Below are positions 38,079-47,731 of a stretch of 64,000 nucleotides of DNA, piece by piece; position 1 is the first letter of the stretch; the number at the start of each line of letters is the position of its first letter. A program made the translations under genes and the position numbers. The notes below the pieces were generated by a model. The model did no database searches. It was given only the letters and a program-made list of their open reading frames with translations, and was not told where the DNA came from. This DNA is from an uncultured Roseburia sp. (GTDB lineage Bacteria; Bacillota; Clostridia; Lachnospirales; Lachnospiraceae): assembly GCA_947644305.1 (NCBI GenBank), contig CANRYS010000015.1, forward strand, positions 21,446 through 85,445, written 5' to 3'.

Positions 38079-39709
38079 TGCATGACAGTGTGAGCCATTT
38101 CGAATAAATCCTCAAATTGAAAAACAATCTTTACCTTCGATTGTTTTTTAATAATAATTTTATCTACTAGCGAAGCTAACATAATTCGAGAAACAGTCTT
38201 AACACTCCTATTAGCCTTGACTTCCTGAATCCAAGCTCCCGCTTCCTTTTCATTTTTAAAATGAGTTTGCATTTCTTCACGAATAAATCTAATTTCCTTT
38301 TTAACTCTAAAAATAGAATCCTCATAATACTTTGTATATTCCTGATATTCTTCATCCGTTATAAGTTTTTCCTTTAAATCACGGTATAAAAAAGACTGCA
38401 TTTTTGAGCATCTTTCCAATTCTATATTTTTTGTATTTATCTTAGATGAATACTCTAGAAAGTGCTCGGACACATAATTGGAGGGCGAATAATTTGCTTC
38501 CAATAACTTATCTATCTCGCAAACCGCTACCATATATTGTTTTATCGTGGATGACACAATTACATTCAACTCCTCTTCCTTAATTTTATGTGAGCTGCAT
38601 CCCTTTTGGCGGTTATATGTAGAACAAATGTAGGATACCATTTCTCTTCCTTTGTACCTGTAAACTCTCCGTATCATTGGTTTCTTGCATTCATTGCAAA
38701 ACAAAAAGCCAGAAAAAGGAGAGACTTTTTCAGCATTTAACGAACGTCGGGTATCCCTTTTGGAGAGTTCTTTTACCCGCTCAAAGACTTCTTTAGAAAT
38801 AATCGCCTCATGATGATTCGGGTATATATCCCACTCTTCTCTAGGTTTGTCTATTACTTTCTTTACTTTATAATTAACTTTTGTTCTCTTGCCCTGCTCC
38901 AAAGTTCCAGTATAAATCGGGTTATTCAAGATCGCATACACGGTACTGTCACACCATTTTGGTCTAGAATTCCCGCTGAATCCAGTCTTAAAATTTATTC
39001 CTTGAAGCCTTTTGTGCTCCATCGGGGAGGGAATTCCCATTTGATTCAGTTTGTCCACTATTGAGTATACGTTGATGCCATCAAGTTTCCAATTGAAAAT
39101 TTTTCTAACGGTGCCTGCTGCACTCTCATCAATGATGATTTCATTCTTGTTCTCTGGATTTTTCATATATCCATAGGCAACATAAGAACCGACATATAAT
39201 CCACTTTTTCGCATAGCACTCTGGCTGCTTCTCACTTTTTGAGATATATCACGGCAATAGTTATCATTTACAAAATTTTTTACAGGAAGCAGTAAGTGGT
39301 AATCATTCGATGTCGCAGTAAGAGAATCAAAATGGTCCAATACAGACACAAAACGAACACCCAAACTAGGAAAAATTTTCTGAATATATCTTCCCGCCTC
39401 TATATACTCCCGCCCAAAACGAGATAAATCTTTTACAATGACCATATTGACTTTGCCATCCAGAATATCTTGCTTCATACGCAGAAATTCTGGACGATCA
39501 AAATTAACGCCACTAAAACCATCATCTGTATAATAATCGTATATGGATACATGGGGCACTTTGCTTAAAAATTCTTGAATAACACGTATCTGATTTGAGA
39601 TACTGTTACTTACACATTTACCAATATTTTCAGATATATCACCATCCTCTTTTGACAAGCGAAGATAGACAGCCACAGTAAATTTAACCGTCTTAGTTGC
39701 ATCTTTCAT
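38075..39709 (-). CDS. large serine recombinase (first of three)
   Basis: VAVYLRLSKEDGDISENIGKCVSNSISNQIRVI; CNECKKPMIRRVYRYKGREMVSYIC zinc ribbon. Confidence 0.92.
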   Translation of the reverse strand: MKDATKTVKFTVAVYLRLSKEDGDISENIGKCVSNSISNQIRVIQEFLSKVPHVSIYDYYTDDGFSGVNFDRPEFLRMKQDILDGKVNMVIVKDLSRFGREYIEAGRYIQKIFPSLGVRFVSVLDHFDSLTATSNDYHLLLPVKNFVNDNYCRDISQKVRSSQSAMRKSGLYVGSYVAYGYMKNPENKNEIIIDESAAGTVRKIFNWKLDGINVYSIVDKLNQMGIPSPMEHKRLQGINFKTGFSGNSRPKWCDSTVYAILNNPIYTGTLEQGKRTKVNYKVKKVIDKPREEWDIYPNHHEAIISKEVFERVKELSKRDTRRSLNAEKVSPFSGFLFCNECKKPMIRRVYRYKGREMVSYICSTYNRQKGCSSHKIKEEELNVIVSSTIKQYMVAVCEIDKLLEANYSPSNYVSEHFLEYSSKINTKNIELERCSKMQSFLYRDLKEKLITDEEYQEYTKYYEDSIFRVKKEIRFIREEMQTHFKNEKEAGAWIQEVKANRSVKTVSRIMLASLVDKIIIKKQSKVKIVFQFEDLFEMAHTVMQ

Positions 39710-39772
39710 TATACCTCACTCCATAATTTTTTACCTCTCATACATCAAGAACGCACTTTATATACACTTTTT

Positions 39773-40042
39773 TCAAATAAGCGCTTCTTTCGCTGCCTGT
39801 CGTATCAGTTCACCTAACAATGTTTCTAGTGATTCGCCATTCTCATTGAACTCCACCTTAATCATAAATTTTCCGTGTCTGAACAGGTAAGGATTTTTAA
39901 TTTGCTCAAGGTAACTTTCCAAACGCTTCATCTGACTTAGTTTTTCATCAATTACCACATCATTAATATCCACCAGTTCCTCCAAAGTGACTGAATCCAT
40001 ATCAACCTGTTTTAATTTATCTAACTGATCCTGTGTAAACAT
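39773..40042 (-). CDS. small DUF6870-like mobile-element protein
   Basis: LEELVDINDVVIDEKLSQMKRLESYLEQIKNPYLFRHGKFMIKVEFNENGESLETLLGELI resembles a family recalled next to Clostridial recombinase modules; start at internal MFTQDQ. Confidence 0.6.
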   Translation of the reverse strand: MFTQDQLDKLKQVDMDSVTLEELVDINDVVIDEKLSQMKRLESYLEQIKNPYLFRHGKFMIKVEFNENGESLETLLGELIRQAAKEALI

Positions 40043-40149
40043 CGATACCCTCCTATTTGTCTTATATTCTTTCTTAATCTTATTACGTAAAAATATCAAA
40101 TATGCAACAAGTCCATATATTATTATCATATTTGTTAAACGCAAAAAAA

Positions 40150-40185
40150 TAAAAAAGACCGGAAAAACCGATCTCTTTTATCTTT
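40150..40185 (-). terminator. Rho-independent terminator after prs-like gene
   Basis: Minus strand GATCGG-TTTTT-CCGGTC followed by TTTTTTATTTTTTT. Confidence 0.65.
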
Positions 40186-40215
40186 CTTTCATGCCTCCCT
40201 ATACTTCTACCATTA

Positions 40216-41334
40216 TTATTTATCACTAAATAACTTCCTTATTTTTTTATGTGGATCCAAAATTTTTGCGATAGACTCTCCCTGATTAATACAATAAATA
40301 TAATAGGAAATATATTTAGTTAAATCTACCTCTTTATACCAGGCTGCCTCTTTTATTTCTTTTCGTCTGTACGACGCATTCGTAATAAATACCGCCGAAA
40401 TAAGTCCATCATTATAAGCCTTATCAAAAATCTCAATTCCTTCTGTAAATAAAGCAAAAGTCGCTGAAACAAACACTCGTTTAGCACCCATCTCTTTCAT
40501 TTTTTTTGCCACATCTAGAATTGTTTCTCCAGAGCATATAATATCATCAACCGTTATTACATCTTTTCCTTTCACATCAGGTCCAATATATTTATGTTCA
40601 TCTACAACATACTTGCCGTTTTTCATTTCACTTTTTGAACGTCTTTTATAAAAAATACCCATATCCAAGTCAAGCTCGTCAGAATAAGTAAAATTGCGGT
40701 TTGTTGCCCCAAAATCAGGAGAAACAAACACAGTATGTTCCTTATCAAATACAATATCGTCATAATTCTTTACAATTGTCTTAATAACCTGATAAACAGG
40801 AAATACATCATCAAATCCTACAAACGGAATTGCGTTTTGAACTTTACTATCATGCACATCAAAAGCCATAATATTGTCGACGTTTATATTTTCAAGTTCT
40901 CGGAGTGCCACAGCACAATCCAAAGATTCTCTGGCAATTCTACGATCCTGACGTCCTGAATATAACAAAGGAGAAATAACATTTACTCTAGCTGCTTTGC
41001 CTCCGATGGCTGATATTGTCCTTTTCAAATTTTGATAATGTTCATCCGGCGACATCATGACTTCTTGTCCAAACATTTTATATTTGCAGCTATAGTTACC
41101 AACATCAACTAAAATAAAGACATCTGTACCCCTCACTGTTTCCTCCAAGACAGCTTTTGCATCGCCTGTCGTAAAACGTAAAATATCAGACTTTACAATT
41201 CTACAACTTCCTATACTATAAATCTCTTCTAGATAATGTTGCACCTTAGATACTAATTCTTCTGTTCCATACAGAGGAATTAGCGAAACCGAATAAACGT
41301 TCTTTTTTTCATTCTTTGTGTTATTGTTGCACAT
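40216..41334 (-). CDS. divergent ribose-phosphate pyrophosphokinase (PRPP synthetase-like)
   Basis: SPLLYSGRQDRR, DNIMAFDVHD, GKDVITVDDIICSGETILDVAKKMKEMGAKRVFVSATFALF (PRPP-binding loop). Confidence 0.85.
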   Translation of the reverse strand: MCNNNTKNEKKNVYSVSLIPLYGTEELVSKVQHYLEEIYSIGSCRIVKSDILRFTTGDAKAVLEETVRGTDVFILVDVGNYSCKYKMFGQEVMMSPDEHYQNLKRTISAIGGKAARVNVISPLLYSGRQDRRIARESLDCAVALRELENINVDNIMAFDVHDSKVQNAIPFVGFDDVFPVYQVIKTIVKNYDDIVFDKEHTVFVSPDFGATNRNFTYSDELDLDMGIFYKRRSKSEMKNGKYVVDEHKYIGPDVKGKDVITVDDIICSGETILDVAKKMKEMGAKRVFVSATFALFTEGIEIFDKAYNDGLISAVFITNASYRRKEIKEAAWYKEVDLTKYISYYIYCINQGESIAKILDPHKKIRKLFSDK

Positions 41335-41496
41335 AAAATAATCCCCTCTTGTTATAAAGTTGTAATGTTAATTATAGTCCTTTTCTAAGGACGGTATTCC
41401 AATAACAAATTTAAAACAATTGTAACATAAAAAATTTATAGTATCAAGTTTGCTTATATCTTTTTACATCCAACAATATGCTTATTTGGCCATCTC

Positions 41497-42678
41497 TTAT
41501 ACTCCAAAATAAAGATACTCTATTTTTTCCCACGGCAACTCGATATCGCTCCTTCCAACCTGGCCATAAACCGCTAATGGTTCATAAATAGGTTCCAGCA
41601 ACCCCAGCTTCTCTATTATTGCAGAAGGCGTCAATTCCAACTGTTTTTGCACACTATTTGCAATATTTGAATCAGGGATTTTACCTGTTCCAAATGTATC
41701 TACATATATTCCGACTGGTTCTGCAACTCCAATCGCATACGCCAGTTGTACATCTACTCTTTTACATATTTTTGAGGCAACCAGATTTTTAGCGATATAC
41801 CTAGCCATATAAGCACCGCTACGGTCAATCTTAGATGCATCTTTCCCTGAAAAAGCACCACCACCATGTCGCCCAAAACCACCATATGTATCAACAATAA
41901 TCTTTCTTCCAGTAAGTCCACAATCTGCTTTTGCTCCACCTGATACAAAACGCCCTGTAGGGTTGATAAATATCTTTGTTTCCTTCGTAATCAAATGTTC
42001 TGGTATCACTGGTAAAACAATCTGTTCACGCAAATCTTTACATAATTGTTCATAACTGATATCTGAATAATGTTGAGTAGAAAGAACAATACTTTTGCAA
42101 CAAAGTGGCTTCATGTCATCCGAATATTCAACAGAAACTTGTGCCTTTCCATCTGAAAGAAGATATTCAATCTCATTGCTCTTTCTTGCATCATCTAACT
42201 TTTTTACTAGCATGTGCGCTAAAACAATTGGCGCTGGCATAAAATTCTTAAACTCGTCGGTAGCATAGCCATGCATAATTCCCTGGTCTCCAGCGCCCAA
42301 AGTATCCGTTGACATATTGTTCTTTGATTCATAAGAACAATCAACACCTCTAGATATATCTTCTGATTGTGGTACGATATTTATTTCAATTTTACTATTT
42401 TCAGCGGATAATCCATGATATTCATCCGTATAGTCTTTTTCTTGCAATACTCGGCGAACAACCTTGGATATATCAATATTGGCTTTTGAAGTTATTTCTC
42501 CACCCACAAGCACCTTTCCCGGCATAATCATCGTCTCACATGCTACACGGGAATAAGGATCTTCTGTTAAGTATGCATCTAAAATTGCATCTGAAATTTG
42601 ATCACATACTTTATCCGGATGTCCTTCTGTTACTGATTCAGAACTAAAAATATTTTTTACGCAGTTCATTAAAATCAC
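41497..42678 (-). CDS. metK: S-adenosylmethionine synthetase
   Basis: FSSESVTEGHPDKVCDQISDAILDAYL, GAGDQGIMHGYA, GGAFSGKDASKIDRSGAYMARYIAKN. Confidence 0.93.
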   Translation of the reverse strand: MILMNCVKNIFSSESVTEGHPDKVCDQISDAILDAYLTEDPYSRVACETMIMPGKVLVGGEITSKANIDISKVVRRVLQEKDYTDEYHGLSAENSKIEINIVPQSEDISRGVDCSYESKNNMSTDTLGAGDQGIMHGYATDEFKNFMPAPIVLAHMLVKKLDDARKSNEIEYLLSDGKAQVSVEYSDDMKPLCCKSIVLSTQHYSDISYEQLCKDLREQIVLPVIPEHLITKETKIFINPTGRFVSGGAKADCGLTGRKIIVDTYGGFGRHGGGAFSGKDASKIDRSGAYMARYIAKNLVASKICKRVDVQLAYAIGVAEPVGIYVDTFGTGKIPDSNIANSVQKQLELTPSAIIEKLGLLEPIYEPLAVYGQVGRSDIELPWEKIEYLYFGV

Positions 42679-42784
42679 CTCTTTCTTTTTTTTAATTATT
42701 TACCTTTTTCTCTTTTGCTACAAGCCTTTATTGGTATAAAGAACTTGAACAATTCACCATATTTCTAGTCTTTTTTTCATAAAA

Positions 42785-42812
42785 AATAGACTGCTTACTC
42801 AGCAGTCTTTTT
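42785..42812. terminator. hairpin terminator next to the element end
   Basis: GACTGCT-TACTC-AGCAGTC flanked by A and T runs. Confidence 0.6.
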
Positions 42813-42824
42813 CAATATAACTTA

Positions 42825-43163
42825 TCAACCCCCGTAGGGCGTCGCCGCCCACCCCAGCCCAAGCATATTGGCAATTATATTGGAGGCGATGTATTCATTG
42901 GCCCGGTGTCCCTCTGGAACCCCTGGAAATAAAAAACGAAGGGCAGGCCGAAGCGCCCTCGTCATGGCGTCGATCAGACCTGCCTTTTTTGCAACATTCA
43001 TGATACCTGTCCACATGGACATAACTCCCAGCATAGCGATGCAGAGTGTCACTGCCTCCTTGGATGAGTCGATGGCCGCGGTTCCCGCCTCCCCGATCTT
43101 TCCTGTAAAAGCTGCCACGATGATTCCCGCCAGCAGCATGATCCCCCAAAGTTTGTTCAGCAT
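42825..43163 (-). pseudogene. spmA: 5' exon-like fragment of spmA (interrupted gene)
   Basis: MLNKLWGIMLLAGIIVAAFTGKIGEAGTAAIDSSKEAVTLCIAMLGVMSMWTGIMNVAKKAGLIDAM...NIIANMLGLGWAATPYGG*: SpmA N-terminal half ending at the element. Confidence 0.92.
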
Positions 43164-43234
43164 AAAAAGAATCCCTTTTTCCGTCTTTTTATAAATCTAT
43201 GAGAAGTATAGGCCGCTTATTCCTCTCCTGGTAT

Positions 43235-44401
43235 TCACTCTCTCTGCCCTGCTGCCACCTTCGCTTTGGAATATGCCAAGCCAACGCCGACTAGCGCCGC
43301 ACCAAACAGCAGTTGGATTCCCAAGCCTCGCCAGAGTTCTCCCATCGCCTGCCCGGGCACATAGCGATCGATCCAGCTCGCCGATTTGATGTACCAGTAC
43401 GCCGGTAGAAAATGTGCTGCCTTGATGAGACCATCTCCCAGAAATTCTAAAGGCACAAAGATTCCACAAAGGAAACTCATACCCAGGGCGATGATATTAG
43501 AGATCATATTCAGCACAGAATTTTTCTTTACCACCTCGCCTACCAGAAATACAATACCCAACGTCACCACCATAAAGCAAAATACATTGAGACAGTACAG
43601 CATCCCCTGAAGACGAAAGAGCTGTGACCGCTCTTTCATAGCCGCAAACACCATCAGGAAGTAACAGAAACAGAAACCGATCTCTGCTGTGATCATACCT
43701 CCATATAGCTCTAAATTTGTCCGCTGCAGCGGATAACAGGAACAAATATTGCGTTCCCTGACCTCTTTTTTATGAAATACCACAAGGATTGGGCCAATTC
43801 CCACAACGGAGATCGAGATAAAAATATAGGGAAAATAAGCGAAGAAATAGTACATCGTCTGGTGACTACTCTCCCTGCCTCCCTCCACCAGTGTTACCGG
43901 AACCTTTTCTTGGCATGTTTCTGCTGTCTTTTTCGCAACCTGCTGTGGCTCCATACCTCCTGCCCGATAAGCCCTCGCAATAGAGCTATACCTGCCTGTC
44001 ATATTTTTAAAAGTCTCCGCATAGATGGTTCCAGGAATACTGAGCACTTCTAGCCTCACTGCCTCTCCACCCTCTACCAGCGCCTTCCCATACCCCTTTG
44101 GAATGCGGATCACACAATTAATATTTCGGTTATAGAGTTCATCCTGAATCGTCTCTTTGTCATCCTCTATCTTTACCTCTTCATTCCCCTCTCTCAAATA
44201 CGCTGCCATGCCCTGACTCAGTTCCGATCCGTCTTCGTCAAAGATTACAAGCCTATGGGAATGCGCTTTAAACATTCCTTTCTGGGTATCCTCCCCCTGA
44301 TAGGACATAACAATAGAAATGCTAAAAAATATAATCAGATACATGAGGATCTGAATTTTCTGCTTATATAATATCCGAAAGAAAACCTTATAAACTTGCA
44401 T
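43235..44401 (-). CDS. ABC-2 type transporter permease
   Basis: N-terminal TM, large extracytoplasmic loop, C-terminal TM cluster (LGMSFLCGIFVPLEFLGDGLIKAAHFLPAYWY). Confidence 0.8.
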   Translation of the reverse strand: MQVYKVFFRILYKQKIQILMYLIIFFSISIVMSYQGEDTQKGMFKAHSHRLVIFDEDGSELSQGMAAYLREGNEEVKIEDDKETIQDELYNRNINCVIRIPKGYGKALVEGGEAVRLEVLSIPGTIYAETFKNMTGRYSSIARAYRAGGMEPQQVAKKTAETCQEKVPVTLVEGGRESSHQTMYYFFAYFPYIFISISVVGIGPILVVFHKKEVRERNICSCYPLQRTNLELYGGMITAEIGFCFCYFLMVFAAMKERSQLFRLQGMLYCLNVFCFMVVTLGIVFLVGEVVKKNSVLNMISNIIALGMSFLCGIFVPLEFLGDGLIKAAHFLPAYWYIKSASWIDRYVPGQAMGELWRGLGIQLLFGAALVGVGLAYSKAKVAAGQRE

Positions 44402-45521
44402 ACCGGCTCCTCCTTACCATAAAATAGCTTACCAGCGTCAATACTACAACCCCTACCCCCAGACAGATCATATTTCCCCAAAAGCGCTCATCCGTCTCGT
44501 AGATGTTCAGTGCATAAAAAGAATCTGTGATCAGGGCTGCCGGGTTGATGTCGTTTATAAACGGCACATTATGTTCGATGCTGTCCTTTATGCCAGATAT
44601 CATTAGATCACTCATAGCGCTAAGAGCGAGACTGACACTCACCAGCACTCCCATCTTCGCCCCCTCGCCCAGTCGGGGAAGGGAGCCCACAAATATTCCT
44701 ATCATAATGCCATAACTGGTGCCAAGAAAAAGGAGGGCCAGGATCTGAGGCAAATCATCTCCCAATTCCAGATGCAGTACAAACTTCATATACGTTAAAA
44801 GCAAGATTACGATACTGTACTGCACGACCTCGCAGGCCAAAAAATCCGCCAGTATGCTTTTTAATTTGTGTACTGGTATCATGTTCCTGCGCTGCCCCAA
44901 ATCCGAGACATTTGCCTGAATCTTTAGGATCCGGTCACAGCCTGCAAAACTGGCAAACAGGCAAACCATCGCCAGTACCGCGTAAAAATAGTTGATGACA
45001 TTATCCTGGTTACTCTCTGTGGAACTCTGCTCCTCCACATATTCTGCCTGGGATGTCAATGCGGATACTGCCTGCATAATCTTTTCCGGATGAATCTGCG
45101 CCACCTCTGATATTGTGTTCTGATATTGTATAAATTGATCCAAAATCATCTGCAACAATGTCTGATCCATACCGGACTCCATCACCTGCAAAGCGGGTCT
45201 TGTCCCCGCAGTCAAAATTCCCTTTATCTCTCCTTCCCGTAGCATATCCTCTGCTTTTTCCCTGGTAGTCTCATGTATCTCCAGCAACTGATCCTCCCCT
45301 TCTTCCGAGACCATCCGTAACATTTGAGCAAACATTTTATTTTCACCCTCCTGTACTACCGCCACCGGTATGACATGAAACTGTTCTGTCGTCTCAAACA
45401 GATTACCAAAAGCAAAGTACATAAACGTTGTGAGGGCAAAGGGAAACACCAGTGTCCAGAACACGATCTCCCTCGTCCGCAGAAGAGATAATAACCCATA
45501 TTTTAATACATGTCGAAACAT
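44388..45521 (-). CDS. ABC-2 type transporter permease
   Basis: Same topology as the neighbouring permease; overlapping genes. Confidence 0.8.
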   Translation of the reverse strand: MFRHVLKYGLLSLLRTREIVFWTLVFPFALTTFMYFAFGNLFETTEQFHVIPVAVVQEGENKMFAQMLRMVSEEGEDQLLEIHETTREKAEDMLREGEIKGILTAGTRPALQVMESGMDQTLLQMILDQFIQYQNTISEVAQIHPEKIMQAVSALTSQAEYVEEQSSTESNQDNVINYFYAVLAMVCLFASFAGCDRILKIQANVSDLGQRRNMIPVHKLKSILADFLACEVVQYSIVILLLTYMKFVLHLELGDDLPQILALLFLGTSYGIMIGIFVGSLPRLGEGAKMGVLVSVSLALSAMSDLMISGIKDSIEHNVPFINDINPAALITDSFYALNIYETDERFWGNMICLGVGVVVLTLVSYFMVRRSRYASL

Positions 45522-45534
45522 TATGCACCCCTTC

Positions 45535-46476
45535 CTACTGATCCCTCAGTTCTTTTCCTGTGATTTCGAGAAATACGTCATTTAAGGTAGGCAGCTCCGT
45601 GAATACCCTGCCAAACGGAATCTCGTCTGCATGGAGCAGCTCGAGCACATGAATCAAATTTTGCCTGCCTCCACTAAAACGGATAAGAAGCTTCCCATTT
45701 TCCAACACTGCCTCGTAGGCGTGTTCCAAGTCTCGGAAACGGGCCAGTTTCTCTTTTCCTAACTCCGGGACTTCTACCGTGATGGTCTCTGTATTTTTGA
45801 TCATCTTTTTCAATTCCTCTTTGGTACCGATGGCTACATTCTGCCCCTTATCCATAATGGCAATCCGGCTGCAGATCTGTTCCACCTCCTCCATATAATG
45901 GGAGGTATACACGATTGTAGCCCCATTTTTATTCAGTTCTACAATCCCTTCGAGAATCCTATTCCGGCTCTGGGGATCCACCGCTACTGTGGGCTCATCG
46001 AAAAATATCAGTCTGGGTTTATGAGCGATGCCGCAGGCAATGTTCAACCTCCTGAGCAGCCCACCAGAAAGTTTCTTCGGATAAAACTTGCGAAATTCAT
46101 CCAGCTCTACAAACTGAATCGCCTCTTCCACATACTGTTTTCTTGTCTTCTTGTCCTTAACGTAAAGACCACAAAAATAGTCAATGTTTTCATATACCGT
46201 AAGTTCATCAAAAACGGCCACATTCTGCAGAACCACTCCGATCTCTCTCTTGCTGTCATAAGAATCTGGACGCATCTCTTTTCCAAAAACCCGGATTCTG
46301 CCTTTGTCAAAACGGAGCAGGGACAGGATGGAACTAATCGCTGTGGTCTTTCCAGAACCATTCGGTCCCAACAGCCCGAAGATCTCTCCCTCCTGAATCG
46401 TCAGATTAAAATGATCCAGTGCCACCAGCTCTTTATAGCGTTTTACCAGATTTTCTACTTCGATCACCGCTGCCAT
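45535..46476 (-). CDS. ABC transporter ATP-binding protein
   Basis: Walker A GLLGPNGSGKTTAI, signature KKLSGGLLRRLNIACG, Walker B RLIFFDEPTVAVDP. Confidence 0.92.
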   Translation of the reverse strand: MAAVIEVENLVKRYKELVALDHFNLTIQEGEIFGLLGPNGSGKTTAISSILSLLRFDKGRIRVFGKEMRPDSYDSKREIGVVLQNVAVFDELTVYENIDYFCGLYVKDKKTRKQYVEEAIQFVELDEFRKFYPKKLSGGLLRRLNIACGIAHKPRLIFFDEPTVAVDPQSRNRILEGIVELNKNGATIVYTSHYMEEVEQICSRIAIMDKGQNVAIGTKEELKKMIKNTETITVEVPELGKEKLARFRDLEHAYEAVLENGKLLIRFSGGRQNLIHVLELLHADEIPFGRVFTELPTLNDVFLEITGKELRDQ

Positions 46477-46639
46477 GCAATTTCCTCCTCTGCTTTTATT
46501 CTAGCATTATTATAAATGATACTTCCCTGTTTTGAAAGTGAACCGTATCATGTTTTACCTGTGACATTTGTCATTTGTTATTTTTGCACATTTGAAGTAT
46601 ACTTAAAAAAGAAATAAATTGCAGAGGAAGGGGGATACT

Positions 46640-47731
46640 ATGCAGGATCTGGGCAATAAACTGCTGATTTATCTGGCTGGCTGTTATTTCATCTGGTGCC
46701 TTGGTGTGGACGATCCGGCGATCATTGCCGTTACCCTGTCCCTTCTATTAAGCTGTCTGTGCAGCTTTCTTAGGGATACCAGAATCTGTGATATACTGGT
46801 GCTGTTATTTTCCCTTTTCTGCCTTATTATCCCAGTTTTTTCCCCCTACCTTCCCCTTCTTATATACGATGCCATATACCAACGGAAGAAGCTTTTGCTG
46901 GTTGCAAGCGCCCCCGCCGGAATCCAAGCTCTTTTATGGCTTCCAGGAGCACTTTTCTTCCCTTATTTGCTGCTTATTTCCCTCAGTTTCTTACTTGCTG
47001 GATATTCTAGAAATAATCAAGGGCTTTTGCGGGAACTTCATCTCATAAGGGACCGGAGCACAGAAGCTGAGATCCATCTGAAAGAACGCAATAAAGCATT
47101 GATCCAAAAACAGGATTCGGAGATACATGCAGCGACACTTTCCGAGCGGAACCGTATCGCCAGAGAGATCCATGATAATGTGGGTCACATGCTGACCCGT
47201 TCCATCTTACAGATCGGCGCCCTCAAAGTCATCAACCGGGACCCGGAGCTAGAAGAACACTTGGATACGCTGAAAGACACATTGAATACTGCCATGACCA
47301 GCATCCGCACCAGTGTCCATGACCTCCACGATGAATCCATCGACCTTCAGAGCGTTTTACAAGAGATCGCATCTTCTGACCCAGATCTTTCGATCCATTT
47401 GGAATACGATGTGGATGAGGATCTGCCCAGAGAAATCAAATACGCATTTATCTCCATCGTCAAAGAAGCAGTCAATAACATCCACAAACACAGCAGTGGT
47501 GACTCTGGCAGAATCATGGTAAGGGAACACCCTGGATTCTATCTGCTGCAGATCCGCGATAACGGTACTCCTGATAAACTGCCACCTAAGACAGATGGCA
47601 TCGGACTTTCGGGAATCCGAGATCGTGTGCATTCTCTGGGGGGAACTATGCGCATCGACACAGCACATGGGTTTTTATTAAATATCTCGATCACAAAAGG
47701 AGCCATATATGAAAGTCTTGATCATCGATGA
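46640..47731 (+). CDS. NarL/DesK-type sensor histidine kinase
   Basis: SERNRIAREIHDNVGHMLTRSILQIGALK, GIGLSGIRDRVHSLGG. Confidence 0.87.
   Translation: MQDLGNKLLIYLAGCYFIWCLGVDDPAIIAVTLSLLLSCLCSFLRDTRICDILVLLFSLFCLIIPVFSPYLPLLIYDAIYQRKKLLLVASAPAGIQALLWLPGALFFPYLLLISLSFLLAGYSRNNQGLLRELHLIRDRSTEAEIHLKERNKALIQKQDSEIHAATLSERNRIAREIHDNVGHMLTRSILQIGALKVINRDPELEEHLDTLKDTLNTAMTSIRTSVHDLHDESIDLQSVLQEIASSDPDLSIHLEYDVDEDLPREIKYAFISIVKEAVNNIHKHSSGDSGRIMVREHPGFYLLQIRDNGTPDKLPPKTDGIGLSGIRDRVHSLGGTMRIDTAHGFLLNISITKGAIYESLDHR

Larger units (their letters stand above)
34878..42831 (-). mobile_element. approximately 8.0 kb serine-recombinase intervening element inserted in spmA
   Basis: Splits spmA between codons for ...AATPY|G and LKAMEEM...; bounded by a GG core at 34876-34877 and 42832-42833; encodes three large serine recombinases; visibly AT-rich relative to flanks. 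Confidence 0.9.

Noticed and set aside
42679-42831. SAM riboswitch upstream of the element metK
   Set aside because: Leader is short and AT-rich; no S-box-like conserved core could be seen.
34878-42831. Calling the element a prophage or ICE
   Set aside because: No structural phage, relaxase or conjugation genes within its bounds; only recombinases, one small protein and two metabolic enzymes.
42825-43163. Treating the 112-aa ORF as an independent short membrane protein
   Set aside because: It is the SpmA N-terminal half; its stop codon is supplied by the first bases of the inserted element.
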